Below, in pieces: positions 27,112 through 38,656 of a stretch of DNA of 64,000 nt (the first letter of the stretch is position 1; each line of letters opens with the position of its first letter). The notes beneath the pieces were generated by a model. The model was not told the origin of the DNA and searched no databases. It was given only the letters and a program-made list of their open reading frames with translations. The DNA lies in assembly GCA_949295905.1 (NCBI GenBank), contig CASFNA010000011.1, positions 57,591-121,590 on the forward strand, written 5' to 3'. The position numbers and the translations under genes were made by a program. Source of the DNA: an uncultured Prevotellaceae bacterium. Its GTDB lineage: Bacteria; Bacteroidota; Bacteroidia; Bacteroidales; Bacteroidaceae.

Positions 27112-27656
27112 ATGAGCAAGAAACTTCCGACCCTAATCCTGGCCCTGCTGATGCCTGTCGTGTGTGCCGCCCAGTACAAGCCTTACCATGGCGACGGCAT
27201 CGACGATTACCTGCGCTTCGTACCCATTGTGTCGGCTTACGCGCTGAAGGCTGCCGGCGTTGACAGCCGCAGCCCGTGGAAGCGCCTGCTTGTGAACACG
27301 GCCACGTCGTTCGCCGTTGACGCCGCCTTCACCTACGGACTGAAGTTTACGGTCAAGTCAACCCGTCCCGACGGCACCGACCGCCATTCGTTCCCCTCCG
27401 GGCACACCTCGTTCGCCTTTTTCGGTGCGGCCATTCTGGACAAGGAGTTCCGCCGCGTAAGCCCTTGGATAAGCGTTGCCGGCTATACCGTGGCCGCCGC
27501 AACCGCCACCACTGGGCCGACGTCATTGTCGGTGCGGCCATAGGCGTGCTTTCGGTTGAGGCCGGTTATTGGCTCGGCGACAAAATCACGGGTTGGGATG
27601 ATGACGTAAGCCTGGCCGTCAGCCCCATGGGCGTAGCCCTTGTGGTGGGTCTGTAG
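27112..27656 (+). pseudogene. PAP2-family phosphatase, frameshifted
   Basis: The first frame (27112 to about 27510) gives a signal peptide (MSKKLPTLILALLMPVVCAAQ) and the PAP2 motifs KFTVKSTRP and FPSGHTS, then WISVAGYTVAAATA. The third catalytic motif continues only in another frame: RNRHHWADVIVGAAIG, then a closing helix, to the stop at 27656. The first frame ends at 27543 after nonsense residues. The overlapping run GCCGCCGCAACCGCC encodes AAATA in one frame and RRNR in the other, which suggests a short deletion between similar sequences. An assembly error is possible. If intact it would dephosphorylate a lipid phosphate in the envelope. Confidence 0.8.
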
Positions 27657-27833
27657 CGGCACCGGGGCTCCGGCCGTTTCCGGCCTTGCGCGCGGATGCG
27701 GCCGCAGTATGGGGCATTGGCGATAGCCGGAGCTAAGTTGCTGTGCGTCAGTGTGCAAGCGTGTGTAAACGTTTGCATTTTCAAAATGGGGGAAACACGC
27801 CTTTTCGGGGTTCTCCCTATTTGTTTTTATTAC

Positions 27834-27841
27834 TATCTTTG
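27834..27841 (+). promoter_or_regulatory. -7 box for malQ
   Basis: TATCTTTG, 27 bp ahead of the malQ ATG. No good -33 element is seen at the right distance. Confidence 0.5.
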
Positions 27842-27867
27842 AAGCGGAATTTAAAGACTTGTTACCT

Positions 27868-30570
27868 ATGAATATACTATTGAGCGTTATTTATGGCACG
27901 AGTTTCGGTGAGGAACTCGTCTTAAATCTAATGACCGGCGTCGAGGACGGGATAAGGCAGTCCACATCTTACAGGATGCGTACCGTAGACGGCAGGGAAT
28001 GGACGTGCAACCTGAAGCTCGACCTGAAGAAAGGCACTCACATCGATTACTTCTACAGCGTGGTGCGCGGCGAGGACAACGTGGTAAGGCGCGAATGGCT
28101 CGTAGAGCCTCACCGCCTTGAAATCAACGCCCTGCGCGGCGACAGCATCACCGTGTACGACCACTGGCTCGACATGCCCGAGGACGCTTACCTGTACACG
28201 TCGGCGTTCACGGACTGCATCCGCCGCCGCAAGACGCGCCTCGTGCCGCTGAGCGACTATCCCGTGACGGTGCGCCTCAAGGTGCGCGCGCCGCAGCTGT
28301 CGGGACGGCAGGTGCTCAAGCTTGTGGGCAATGACGATGCGCTCGGGGCGTGGAACGTCCTCAAGGGCGTGCCCATGGTGGAGCATAACTATAACGAATG
28401 GCTTGTTGACATAGACGCTACCAAGCTGCGTTCCGGCGTGTTTTATTTCAAGTTTGTGGCCGTAGATGTGGCCGACCCGGCCGATGTCGTGTGGGAAAGC
28501 TGCGACAACCGCCGCGTAGAGCTGCCCCCGGCGCTTAAAGACGGCGGCGTGGTGGTCTATGAGCTTGACAAGGCCTCGTTCCCCATATATAGTGTAAGGT
28601 GCGCCGGTACGCAAGTGCCGGTGTTCTCGCTGCGCTCCAAGGCCAGCTTCGGCGTTGGCGACTTCGGCGACCTCAAGAAGATGATTGACTGGATGGCGAT
28701 GACCCAGCAGCGTGTGCTCCAGCTCCTGCCAATCAATGACACCACTACTACCCATACCTGGACTGACTCCTATCCGTACAGCAGCATCAGCATATTCGCC
28801 CTCCATCCGCAGTTCGTCGACTTCAACGCGCTGCCGCAAATCGAGGACGAGGCGTTGAGAAGCAAGTTCGAGAGCCTGCGGCAGGAGCTTAACGCGCTGC
28901 CTAAGATTGACTACGAGCGCGTCAACTACGCCAAGATTGAATACTTGCAGGTGCTCTACAAGCAGGAGGGCAAGGCCGTGCTGGCCTCTTCAGACTTCAA
29001 GGCTTTCTTCGACGAGGAGGCCCATTGGCTTGTGCCTTACGCCCAGTATTGCGCCTTTCGCGAGAAATACGGCACGGCCGACTTCGCCACTTGGCCCGAC
29101 CACAACCACTTTGACGAGGCCGAGCGCAAGGCTCTTTCCAATCCGCGCACGGCTGCATACAAGGAAGTGGCGTTCTATTATTACGTGCAGTTCGTGCTCA
29201 ACCGCCAGATGGCTGATGCCCATGCGTACGCTCGCTCTAAGGGAGTGGTGCTCAAGGGCGACATTCCCATCGGCGTTGACCGCCACGGGGCGGACGTATG
29301 GCAGGAGCCGCGCTACTTCAACCTTGACGGACAGGCCGGTGCTCCGCCCGACGACTTTTCCGTGAACGGGCAGAACTGGGGGCTTCCCACGTACAATTGG
29401 GATGAGATGCTGCGCGACGGTTGCCGCTGGTGGATACGCCGTTTCGCCAACATGGCCAAGTTCTTCGATGCTTACCGCATAGACCATGTGCTAGGTTTCT
29501 TCCGCATTTGGGAAATCCCCATCGACTCCGTGCACGGCCTTCTGGGCCAGTTCTCGCCGGCTCTCGGCATGACGAGGGCTGAAATCGAAGCCTACGGTCT
29601 GCGTTTCCAGGAGGAGCTGTTTACCGAGCCTTTCATAACTGATTGGGTGCTCGAACGCATGTTCGGGGAGCGTGCCGCCATGGTGCGCGATGCGTATCTT
29701 GTGCCGTCTCACGACGGGCGTTACCGCATGAAGCCCGAGTTTGACACGCAACGCAAGGTCGAAGCAGCCTTCGCCGGTAAGACTTCGCAGGACGATTTGA
29801 ACCTGCGCGACGGCCTGTACGCCCTCATCAGTGACGTGCTCTTCGTCCGCGACCACCGCGACTGCAACAAGTTCCACCCACGTATTTCCGTCCAGTTCGA
29901 CTTCATCTACGAGTCCCTGTACGACAGCGACAAGTACCTTTTCAATAAAATATACAACGATTACTACTATCGCCGCAACAATCAGTTCTGGTATCGTGAG
30001 GCTATGAACAAGCTGCCGAAGATTGTCGAGGCCACGCGTATGCTCGTATGCGCCGAAGATTTGGGCATGGTGCCTGACTGCGTGTCGTGGGTTATGGACG
30101 AGCTTAAGATCCTAAGCCTCGAAATCCAGTCTATGCCCAAAGACCCGAACGTGCGCTTCGGTGTGCTCTCGCACAACCCATACCGCTCCGTCTGCACAAT
30201 CTCCAGCCACGATACGCCAACCATGCGCCAGTGGTGGGACGAAGACCCGGCGCGCACGCAGGACTATTTCAATAATGTGTTGCAGAAATATGGCGCCGCG
30301 CCTCATCCCCTTCCGGGCTGGCTCGCACGCGACATCGTGTCGCGCCACCTGCTCTGTCCTTCGATGCTTTGCATCATCGCTCTGCAAGACTGGCTTGCAA
30401 TCGACGAGAACATACGCCTCGCCGACGCAGACGCAGAGCGCATAAACGTACCGTCCAACCCACGTCACTACTGGCGTTACAGGATGCACCTCAATCTGGA
30501 AGACCTTATAGCGAACCATGAGTTCAGCCAGAACGTCACCGACCTGGTGCGCGAGAGCGGACGAATGTAG
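27868..30570 (+). CDS. malQ: 4-alpha-glucanotransferase (GH77) with two N-terminal CBM20-like domains
   Basis: Transfers glucan segments between malto-oligosaccharides in the cytoplasm (no signal peptide). 900 residues from ATG MNILLSVIYGTSF; a TTG nine bases upstream is less likely. Two beta-sandwich domains (about 1-110 and 130-230, with LVGNDDALGAWN) look like CBM20. The GH77 domain follows, with IPIGVDRHGADVWQEP, nucleophile Asp in FDAYRIDHVLGF, CAEDLGMVP and ISSHDTPTMRQWW. This layout is like plant DPE2 and is usual in Bacteroidales MalQ. It leads the glucan-use gene group. Confidence 0.93.
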   Translation: MNILLSVIYGTSFGEELVLNLMTGVEDGIRQSTSYRMRTVDGREWTCNLKLDLKKGTHIDYFYSVVRGEDNVVRREWLVEPHRLEINALRGDSITVYDHWLDMPEDAYLYTSAFTDCIRRRKTRLVPLSDYPVTVRLKVRAPQLSGRQVLKLVGNDDALGAWNVLKGVPMVEHNYNEWLVDIDATKLRSGVFYFKFVAVDVADPADVVWESCDNRRVELPPALKDGGVVVYELDKASFPIYSVRCAGTQVPVFSLRSKASFGVGDFGDLKKMIDWMAMTQQRVLQLLPINDTTTTHTWTDSYPYSSISIFALHPQFVDFNALPQIEDEALRSKFESLRQELNALPKIDYERVNYAKIEYLQVLYKQEGKAVLASSDFKAFFDEEAHWLVPYAQYCAFREKYGTADFATWPDHNHFDEAERKALSNPRTAAYKEVAFYYYVQFVLNRQMADAHAYARSKGVVLKGDIPIGVDRHGADVWQEPRYFNLDGQAGAPPDDFSVNGQNWGLPTYNWDEMLRDGCRWWIRRFANMAKFFDAYRIDHVLGFFRIWEIPIDSVHGLLGQFSPALGMTRAEIEAYGLRFQEELFTEPFITDWVLERMFGERAAMVRDAYLVPSHDGRYRMKPEFDTQRKVEAAFAGKTSQDDLNLRDGLYALISDVLFVRDHRDCNKFHPRISVQFDFIYESLYDSDKYLFNKIYNDYYYRRNNQFWYREAMNKLPKIVEATRMLVCAEDLGMVPDCVSWVMDELKILSLEIQSMPKDPNVRFGVLSHNPYRSVCTISSHDTPTMRQWWDEDPARTQDYFNNVLQKYGAAPHPLPGWLARDIVSRHLLCPSMLCIIALQDWLAIDENIRLADADAERINVPSNPRHYWRYRMHLNLEDLIANHEFSQNVTDLVRESGRM

Positions 30571-30609
30571 GCCGAATGGATATTCGTGAAACCAAAATAA
30601 AAACCTTAA

Positions 30610-32739
<2,130 letters not shown>

Positions 32740-32833
32740 GTTTGATTGATAAGGAGTAGAGGAGTAAGGAGGGAAGGAGTAAGTAGATAACCTGTCATCC
32801 TTCTCCGCCCCTTACGCCCAAAGACACACCCTT

Positions 32834-32946
32834 TGTAGGGACATAATTCATTATGTCCGTACGTTTCGCAGAAACGTATTTTACAGCCATTGCCTGATAC
32901 ATACGCCTTTCCAAGGCGTGCGGACATAATGAATTATGTTCCTACA
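32834..32946. repeat. Inverted repeat with GGACATAATTCATTATGTCC
   Basis: Arms 32834-32863 and 32916-32946 are near-perfect reverse complements, and each arm is itself almost palindromic (GGACATAATTCATTATGTCC). It lies between the GH97 and pullulanase genes, followed by array D. Confidence 0.85.
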
Positions 32947-32964
32947 ATGGGTGATTTCGTAGGT

Positions 32965-33049
32965 AAAAGACCTCCTTTTACTTTCTAAAAGACCGTCTTT
33001 TACCTTACGAAAGGCCACCTTTTGCAGGCCAAAAGACGGCCTTTTGCAA
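32965..33049. repeat. 22-bp-period palindrome array D (4 units)
   Basis: Core starts at 32965, 32987, 33009 and 33031, then a tail AACGCTGGAATACAAGACGTTACG like that of arrays A and B. It ends about 40 bp ahead of the pullulanase gene. With the inverted repeat above it fills the 347-bp gap. Confidence 0.9.
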
Positions 33050-33086
33050 AACGCTGGAATACAAGACGTTACGAAACTGATAAATA

Positions 33087-35078
33087 ATGACTGATATGAA
33101 GATTACAAACCTGTTGCTTGCAGGCTTCCTTTCGCTGGCCATGGCTCAAGAAGCCGTTGCGCAAGAAGCTGCCACGCGTTTGGCGCGCAAGCCAAAGACA
33201 CCGGTGGTTGACAGGCCTGTCTCGCTGTTCCGCTTCGCCGACGAGGTAAACTATTCGCCCAGGCAGACCACCTTCAAGTTGTTCGCCCCGAAGGATGCGG
33301 AGAGCGTCACGCTCAGCATCTACGCCGAAGGGCAGGGCGGCAAGCCGTTGCAAGAGATGATGATGTTCTATTCAAGTGCCGGATATTACACCGCCACGCT
33401 CGACGGCGACTGGAAAGGCAAGTTCTATACGTTCGACATGGGGCGCGGCGAATGCCCCGGAGTGTTCGCCAAGGCCGTAGGAGTGAATGGACAAAGGGGT
33501 GCAATCGTAGACCTCGACGAGACCAATCCCGAGGGCTGGGACACCGACCGCATCACCGAAAAGGTGAAGATGACAGACCTCGTGATTTACGAGATGCACC
33601 ACCGCGACTTCTCCATCGACCCGTCGTCGGGTCTGAAGTACAAGGGAAAGTTCCTCGCCCTGACCGAGCAGAAGGCCATAGACCACTTGAAACGGCTCGG
33701 CGTCAACGCCGTACACATACTGCCGTCATACGACTATGCGTCGGTTGACGAGACACGCCTCGACACCCCACAGTACAACTGGGGCTACGACCCGTTGAAC
33801 TACAACGTGCCCGAAGGCTCGTATTCTACCGACCCTTACAACCCGACGACGCGCATACGTGAATTCAAGCAGATGGTGCGCGCCCTGCACAAGGCCGGCA
33901 TCCGCGTAATCCTCGACGTGGTTTACAACCACACTTTCAACATCGAGGGCAGCAATTTCCAGCGCACTTATCCCGACGTTTTCTACCGCAAGACGGCCGA
34001 CGGCAAGTGGTCTGACGGTTCGGGATGCGGCAACGAGACCGCCAGCGAGCTTGACCCCATGCGCAACTTCATGCTCCAGTCAATGCGTTACTGGGTTGAC
34101 GAGTACCACATCGACGGTTTCCGTGTAGACCTGATGGGCGTGCACGACATCGAGACCATGAACAAAATCCGCCGCATGTTCGACCTTACCTTCCCCGCAA
34201 CGTTCATCTACGGCGAGGGATGGAGCGCAGGGGCGTGCGCCTATCCGGTGGAAAAGCTCGCCGTGAAGGCCAACATGCGTAAGACACCCGGCATCGCAGC
34301 CTTCGGCGACGAGATGCGCGACGCGCTGCGCGGCCCGTTCAGCGACGACACCAAGGGCGCGTTCATAGCCGGCCTGCCGGGTAATGAAGAGAGCCTGAAG
34401 TTCGGCATCGCCGGTGCCATAAGCCATCCGCAGGTAGACATGTCGAAGGTTAATTACAGCAAGGAGGCATGGGCTTTGCAGCCTTGGCAGGCCATAAGCT
34501 ACGTCAGCTGCCATGACGACATGTGCCTTGTTGACCGCCTACGCGCCAGCATTCCCGGCATCGGGCAGGACGAACTCATACGCCTCGACCTTCTGGCGCA
34601 GACCGCCGTGTTCACGTCGCAGGGCGTTCCGTTCATCCTTTCGGGCGAAGAGATGCTGCGAGACAAGAAGGGTGTGCACAACAGTTTCAACTCTCCTGAC
34701 AGCATCAACCGCCTGGACTGGACCAACTTGGAGAAATATCCGCAGGTGTTCAGCTATTACAGCAACCTCATTTCCATGCGAAAGAACCACCCGGCGTTCC
34801 GCCTCGGCGATGCCGAATGCGTGCGCAAGCACCTCGAGTTCCTGCCCGTGCAGGACTGCCTCGTGGCCTTCCGCCTGAAGGGCAACCCCAAGGGCGACTC
34901 CTGGAAGAACATAATCGTAATATTGAACTCCGCCAAACAGGCGCGCAGCGTTGACATTCCGCAGGGCAACTACACCGTAGTCTGCCGCGACGGGGTAATC
35001 AACGAGGCCGGACTCGGCACCGTAAGCGGCTCTCAAGTCAGCGTTCCGGCGCAGTCGGCGGTAATATTGCATGAATAA
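33087..35078 (+). CDS. pulA: Type I pullulanase (GH13)
   Basis: Cuts alpha-1,6 branches in pullulan and amylopectin fragments. 663 residues with a signal peptide ending near AVAQ, so periplasmic or surface. A CBM48-like N-terminal domain (about 45-130, TTFKLFAPKDAESVTLSIY) precedes the barrel. The type I pullulanase mark YNWGYDPLNYN is present, with nucleophile Asp in GFRVDLMGV, acid/base Glu in GEGWSAG, and VSCHDDMCL. Either ATG (33087 or 33096) could start it. Confidence 0.92.
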   Translation: MTDMKITNLLLAGFLSLAMAQEAVAQEAATRLARKPKTPVVDRPVSLFRFADEVNYSPRQTTFKLFAPKDAESVTLSIYAEGQGGKPLQEMMMFYSSAGYYTATLDGDWKGKFYTFDMGRGECPGVFAKAVGVNGQRGAIVDLDETNPEGWDTDRITEKVKMTDLVIYEMHHRDFSIDPSSGLKYKGKFLALTEQKAIDHLKRLGVNAVHILPSYDYASVDETRLDTPQYNWGYDPLNYNVPEGSYSTDPYNPTTRIREFKQMVRALHKAGIRVILDVVYNHTFNIEGSNFQRTYPDVFYRKTADGKWSDGSGCGNETASELDPMRNFMLQSMRYWVDEYHIDGFRVDLMGVHDIETMNKIRRMFDLTFPATFIYGEGWSAGACAYPVEKLAVKANMRKTPGIAAFGDEMRDALRGPFSDDTKGAFIAGLPGNEESLKFGIAGAISHPQVDMSKVNYSKEAWALQPWQAISYVSCHDDMCLVDRLRASIPGIGQDELIRLDLLAQTAVFTSQGVPFILSGEEMLRDKKGVHNSFNSPDSINRLDWTNLEKYPQVFSYYSNLISMRKNHPAFRLGDAECVRKHLEFLPVQDCLVAFRLKGNPKGDSWKNIIVILNSAKQARSVDIPQGNYTVVCRDGVINEAGLGTVSGSQVSVPAQSAVILHE

Positions 35079-35085
35079 ATCAAGA

Positions 35086-35229
35086 ATTTAGAGAAGTTAA
35101 AGAATTTAGAGAAGTTAAAGCCAAATGCTTTGCTTTTTGTAGTAGAAAATGATATACAAATAGTCTTGCAATGCTTGAACAACAAGGCATTTGGCTTTAA
35201 CTTCTCTAAATTCTTTAACTTCTCTAAAT
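35086..35229. repeat. Perfect 43-bp inverted repeat (AGAAGTTAAAG type, copy 1)
   Basis: Arms 35086-35128 and 35187-35229 are exact reverse complements, with a 58-nt centre. Each arm holds two tandem copies of ATTTAGAGAAGTTAAAG and ends CCAAATGC at the loop. It fills the gap between pulA and the amylase gene. A diverged copy is at 54414. Confidence 0.95.
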
Positions 35230-35246
35230 CCTAAAAAGTACAAACA

Positions 35247-37139
35247 ATGAAAAGAATTCTTTTATCTTTAAGCCTGATTTTAAGCGTTATGGCAATCAAC
35301 GCGGCGGTCAAGGTTGACCGCATCGACCCTACCAACTGGTTTGTCGGCATGAAGAACCCGTCGCTCCAGCTGATGGTTTACGGCGAAGGCATAGGCTCCG
35401 CCGACGTGACAACCGACTATGCAGGCGTGCGTGTGGACAGCATCGTGCGCGTAGACAGTCCCAACTACCTGCTCGTTTACCTCAATCTGGAGGGCGCGCA
35501 GCCTGGAGAAATGACCCTTGAGTTCAAGAACGGCAAGGCGAATAAGAAGGTCAAGTACGAGCTGAAGGCGCGCGAGAAGCGCGGAGAGGAGCGTATGGGC
35601 TTCACCAACGCCGATGTTCTGTACATGCTTATGCCCGACCGCTTCGCCGACGGAGACCCTACTAACAACCAAATCAAGGGCTTATACCCTTACACCATCG
35701 ACCGTTCGCAGCCCAGCCTGCGCCACGGCGGCGACCTGGAGGGCATCCGCCAGCACCTCGATTACTTCAAGGAGCTGGGCGTTACGGCCCTTTGGTTCAC
35801 CCCGGTGCTTGAAAACAACTCGCCCGACTCCAACGGCAGCAGCTCGTACCACGGCTACGCTACGACCGACTACTACCGTGTTGACCCGCGTTTCGGCACC
35901 AACGACGAGTACAAACGCCTCTGCGACGAGGCTCATGCAAAAGGTTTGAAGGTGGTGATGGACATGATTTTCAACCACTGCGGCTTCGAACATCCGTGGG
36001 TTGCCGACATGCCGACGAAGGACTGGCTCAATACGCCGGAGTGGCTGGCCGCACGCAAGGACAAGACCAAGCCCGAAGTGAACGACAAGTACCTGCAAAC
36101 CTCGTACAAGCTGACACCCATCGTTGACCCGTATGCCAGCCAAGTGGACTTCAAGGAGACCGTTGACGGATGGTTTGTGCCGACAATGCCCGACCTGAAC
36201 CAGAAGAATCCGCACGTGATGACTTACCTCATACAGAACAGCGAGTGGTGGATTGAGACCGTGGGCATCGACGGTATCCGCATGGATACTTACCCGTATG
36301 CCGACGCCGACGGCATGGCAAGGTGGATGAAGACGCTCGGCGAGGAGTACCCCAACTTCAACGTGGTGGGCGAAACGTGGGTTACGGAGCCTGCATACAC
36401 CGCCGCATGGCAGAAGGACAGCAAGCTGGTGAAGAGCAACAGCTATCTCGGCACGGTGATGGACTTCAGCTTCTACGACAAAATAAACCAGGCGAAGCGC
36501 GAGGACACCGACGGTTTCTCCACGGGCATGAACCGCATTTACAACAACTTCGTGTACGACTATCTCTATCCCAACCCGTCAAGCGTGATGGCGTTCGTCG
36601 AGAACCATGACACCGACCGTTTCCTCGGCAACGGCAAAGACACAACAGCGCTGAAGCAGGCGTTGGCAATATTGCTTACGGTTAACCGCATACCGCAGCT
36701 CTACTACGGCACGGAGGTGCTGATGAACGGCACTAAGGAGAAGACCGACGGCTACGTGCGCAAGGACTTCCCCGGCGGTTTCGCAGGCGACGGGCACAAC
36801 GCTTTCACCGCAGAAGGCCGCACACGGGCCGAGAACTCGATGTTCAACTGGCTCAGCCGCCTGCTCCACTGGCGTCAGGGCAATGACGTAATAGTGAAGG
36901 GAAAGCAGACCCAGTTCATACCGTTCAACGGCGTTTACGTCATCGCACGCCAGTATAACGGCAAGACAGCCATGACCGTTGTAAACGGCACACGCAAGCC
37001 CGCGCAGCTCGCCGTTAAGCGTTACGCCGAGGTAATAGGCGCGAAGACCACGGCCAAGGACGTGCTTACGGGCAAGACCGTACAGCTTACAAGCGACGTT
37101 GAGCTGGCTCCGCGAGGCGTGATGATACTCGAATTCTGA
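35247..37139 (+). CDS. susA: GH13 alpha-amylase/neopullulanase (SusA-like)
   Basis: 630 residues with a signal peptide ending INAA, so periplasmic. An N-terminal immunoglobulin-like domain of cyclomaltodextrinases (about 20-110) precedes the GH13 barrel. Catalytic residues are visible in GIDGIRMDTYPYAD (Asp), NVVGETW (Glu) and FVENHDTDRF (Asp). SusA cuts malto-oligosaccharides taken in through the outer membrane. The susC/susD uptake genes are not in the window. Confidence 0.93.
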   Translation: MKRILLSLSLILSVMAINAAVKVDRIDPTNWFVGMKNPSLQLMVYGEGIGSADVTTDYAGVRVDSIVRVDSPNYLLVYLNLEGAQPGEMTLEFKNGKANKKVKYELKAREKRGEERMGFTNADVLYMLMPDRFADGDPTNNQIKGLYPYTIDRSQPSLRHGGDLEGIRQHLDYFKELGVTALWFTPVLENNSPDSNGSSSYHGYATTDYYRVDPRFGTNDEYKRLCDEAHAKGLKVVMDMIFNHCGFEHPWVADMPTKDWLNTPEWLAARKDKTKPEVNDKYLQTSYKLTPIVDPYASQVDFKETVDGWFVPTMPDLNQKNPHVMTYLIQNSEWWIETVGIDGIRMDTYPYADADGMARWMKTLGEEYPNFNVVGETWVTEPAYTAAWQKDSKLVKSNSYLGTVMDFSFYDKINQAKREDTDGFSTGMNRIYNNFVYDYLYPNPSSVMAFVENHDTDRFLGNGKDTTALKQALAILLTVNRIPQLYYGTEVLMNGTKEKTDGYVRKDFPGGFAGDGHNAFTAEGRTRAENSMFNWLSRLLHWRQGNDVIVKGKQTQFIPFNGVYVIARQYNGKTAMTVVNGTRKPAQLAVKRYAEVIGAKTTAKDVLTGKTVQLTSDVELAPRGVMILEF

Positions 37140-37176
37140 CGCATCGCGACCTCTCCGGCCGGATGGATTATACCTC

Positions 37177-37215
37177 AAACTCCCGTGGCAGATGCTTTCC
37201 GCCACGGGAGTTTTG
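37177..37215 (+). terminator. Rho-independent terminator after the amylase gene
   Basis: AAACTCCCGTGGC pairs exactly with GCCACGGGAGTTT around an 11-nt loop, followed by TTG. It closes the malQ-to-amylase gene group. Confidence 0.85.
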
Positions 37216-37297
37216 CGTTCGGTGAGTTTCAAGAGACGGTTCATCCGCAATTCTGTTGGATGAAGTAAAAGCTATATTAATGAAAACACCCTGCTTT

Positions 37298-37435
37298 AAT
37301 CCAGGCAGTCGGTAGCCGTCATGCCGCACTCCGATGCGGCATCCAGAGTATGCAGCCTGTGTGATTTGCCATGTCTGTAGTTTTCTGGATGCCGCATCGG
37401 AGTGCGGCATGACAATTACCGACTGCCTGGATTAT
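37298..37435. repeat. Long cruciform repeat with GTCATGCCGCA...TGCGGCATCCAG arms
   Basis: Arms 37298-37347 and 37383-37435 pair over about 50 bp. Inside each arm TGCCGCACTCCGATGCGGCA is a smaller palindrome. The rest of 37140-37720 holds the terminator, array E and a promoter. Confidence 0.9.
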
Positions 37436-37517
37436 AAATAGGATGAATTCGTTGACGGTAATGATTAAATAATGAACAAATGTTTTTATTTCACCCAACA
37501 GGTTTGTTGATGCCCCC

Positions 37518-37602
37518 AAGAGACGGCCTTTTGCCTTCCAAAAGGCCGTGAATTACACGCTAAAAGACCGTCTTTTGCAGGCTGAAAGACGGCATATTGC
37601 AA
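37518..37602. repeat. 22-bp-period palindrome array E (4 units)
   Basis: Core starts at 37518, 37540, 37562 and 37584, then a tail GCCGTTGACTGTCAGGAGG that recurs after array H. Confidence 0.9.
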
Positions 37603-37700
37603 AGCCGTTGACTGTCAGGAGGTTACGCATACATGGCAGACGGCGGGGTTAATATCGCCCGATTTTTGCGTCAAATGTTGCACATGTCGCTTTTTTCCGT

Positions 37701-37708
37701 TATCTTCG
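37701..37708 (+). promoter_or_regulatory. -7 box for the lipoprotein gene
   Basis: TATCTTCG, a one-base variant of TAnnTTTG, 13 bp before the ATG, so the mRNA leader would be almost absent. It lies about 100 bp after array E. Confidence 0.45.
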
Positions 37709-37720
37709 CAGATTGAAGGT

Positions 37721-38656
37721 ATGAGAAATCTTACGCTTGCAATATGTCTCGTGGCGGCCGTGCTGCTGTCGGCGTGTTCGGAAAGAAGCGCGACGGAGCG
37801 CACGAGGGCGGTGTATTACTGGAGCACCGTGCTCGACATCGACACCGTGAAGCAGGCTTTCCTGTCGGCCCACGGCGTGCGGAGGATGTACGTCAGGTAC
37901 TTCGACGTAGTGCCGGACGACGGCGGCCGACCCGTGCCCAACGCCACGCTGCGTTTCAAGACCGCCGTGCCGGATGGGCTGGAAGTAGTGCCCACGGTGT
38001 ACATCGTCAACGAGTGCATGGCCGGAGACACTGCGGGGCTGGCCCGGAAGGTGCTGCGCCGCGTGGTGCGGATGAGCGAGACGAACGGCGTAAAGGGTGT
38101 AAGCGAGGTGCAGGTAGACTGCGACTGGACGCGCCGCACGCGCTCGCGGTACTTCGGTTTCCTGCGCACGCTCGTCGCTTTGGCCGGGAGTGAAGGCATG
38201 GAGGTGTCCGTAACAATACGCCTGCACCAGCTGGCGGAGGCTCCGCCGCCCGTCGAGCGCGGCGTGCTAATGATGTACAACACCGGCGACTTCACCGACA
38301 TTGCCTGCCAAAAGCCCATCCTCGACATGGCCGATGCTGCCCCGTACCTGCGCCATCTGTCAGGATACAAGTTGCCGCTGGCCTCGGCCTATCCCATATA
38401 TTCTTGGTGCATACTCTTCCGCGGCGGCAAGTACGTGGGCATAATGCACCGCGATGACGACCTGCCCGTGCCCTCGGGCGACACCATCGTTACGCGCATG
38501 CCGACCGTCGGCGACATTATGGAGGCCGCACGAGCCATAACCGCAAGGCGCGGTGACGCCAACCGCGAGGTGATTTTGTTTGACCTTAGCAATCAGAACA
38601 TAACCCGATACATCAATGAAGACTATGAAACGATTTATAATAGCGGCGCTGATTAG
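37721..38656 (+). CDS. Lipoprotein of unknown function, probable TIM-barrel
   Basis: 311-residue lipoprotein (lipobox LLSAC). Conserved-looking text includes YYWSTVLDIDTVKQAFL, RRMYVRYFDVV, VSEVQVDCDWT and MEVSVTIRLHQL. The alternation of strands ending in acidic residues suggests a glycosidase-like TIM barrel (inferred, not recognised by name). The next gene starts inside its last codons, so the two are coupled and may form an envelope pair. Confidence 0.6.
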   Translation: MRNLTLAICLVAAVLLSACSERSATERTRAVYYWSTVLDIDTVKQAFLSAHGVRRMYVRYFDVVPDDGGRPVPNATLRFKTAVPDGLEVVPTVYIVNECMAGDTAGLARKVLRRVVRMSETNGVKGVSEVQVDCDWTRRTRSRYFGFLRTLVALAGSEGMEVSVTIRLHQLAEAPPPVERGVLMMYNTGDFTDIACQKPILDMADAAPYLRHLSGYKLPLASAYPIYSWCILFRGGKYVGIMHRDDDLPVPSGDTIVTRMPTVGDIMEAARAITARRGDANREVILFDLSNQNITRYINEDYETIYNSGAD

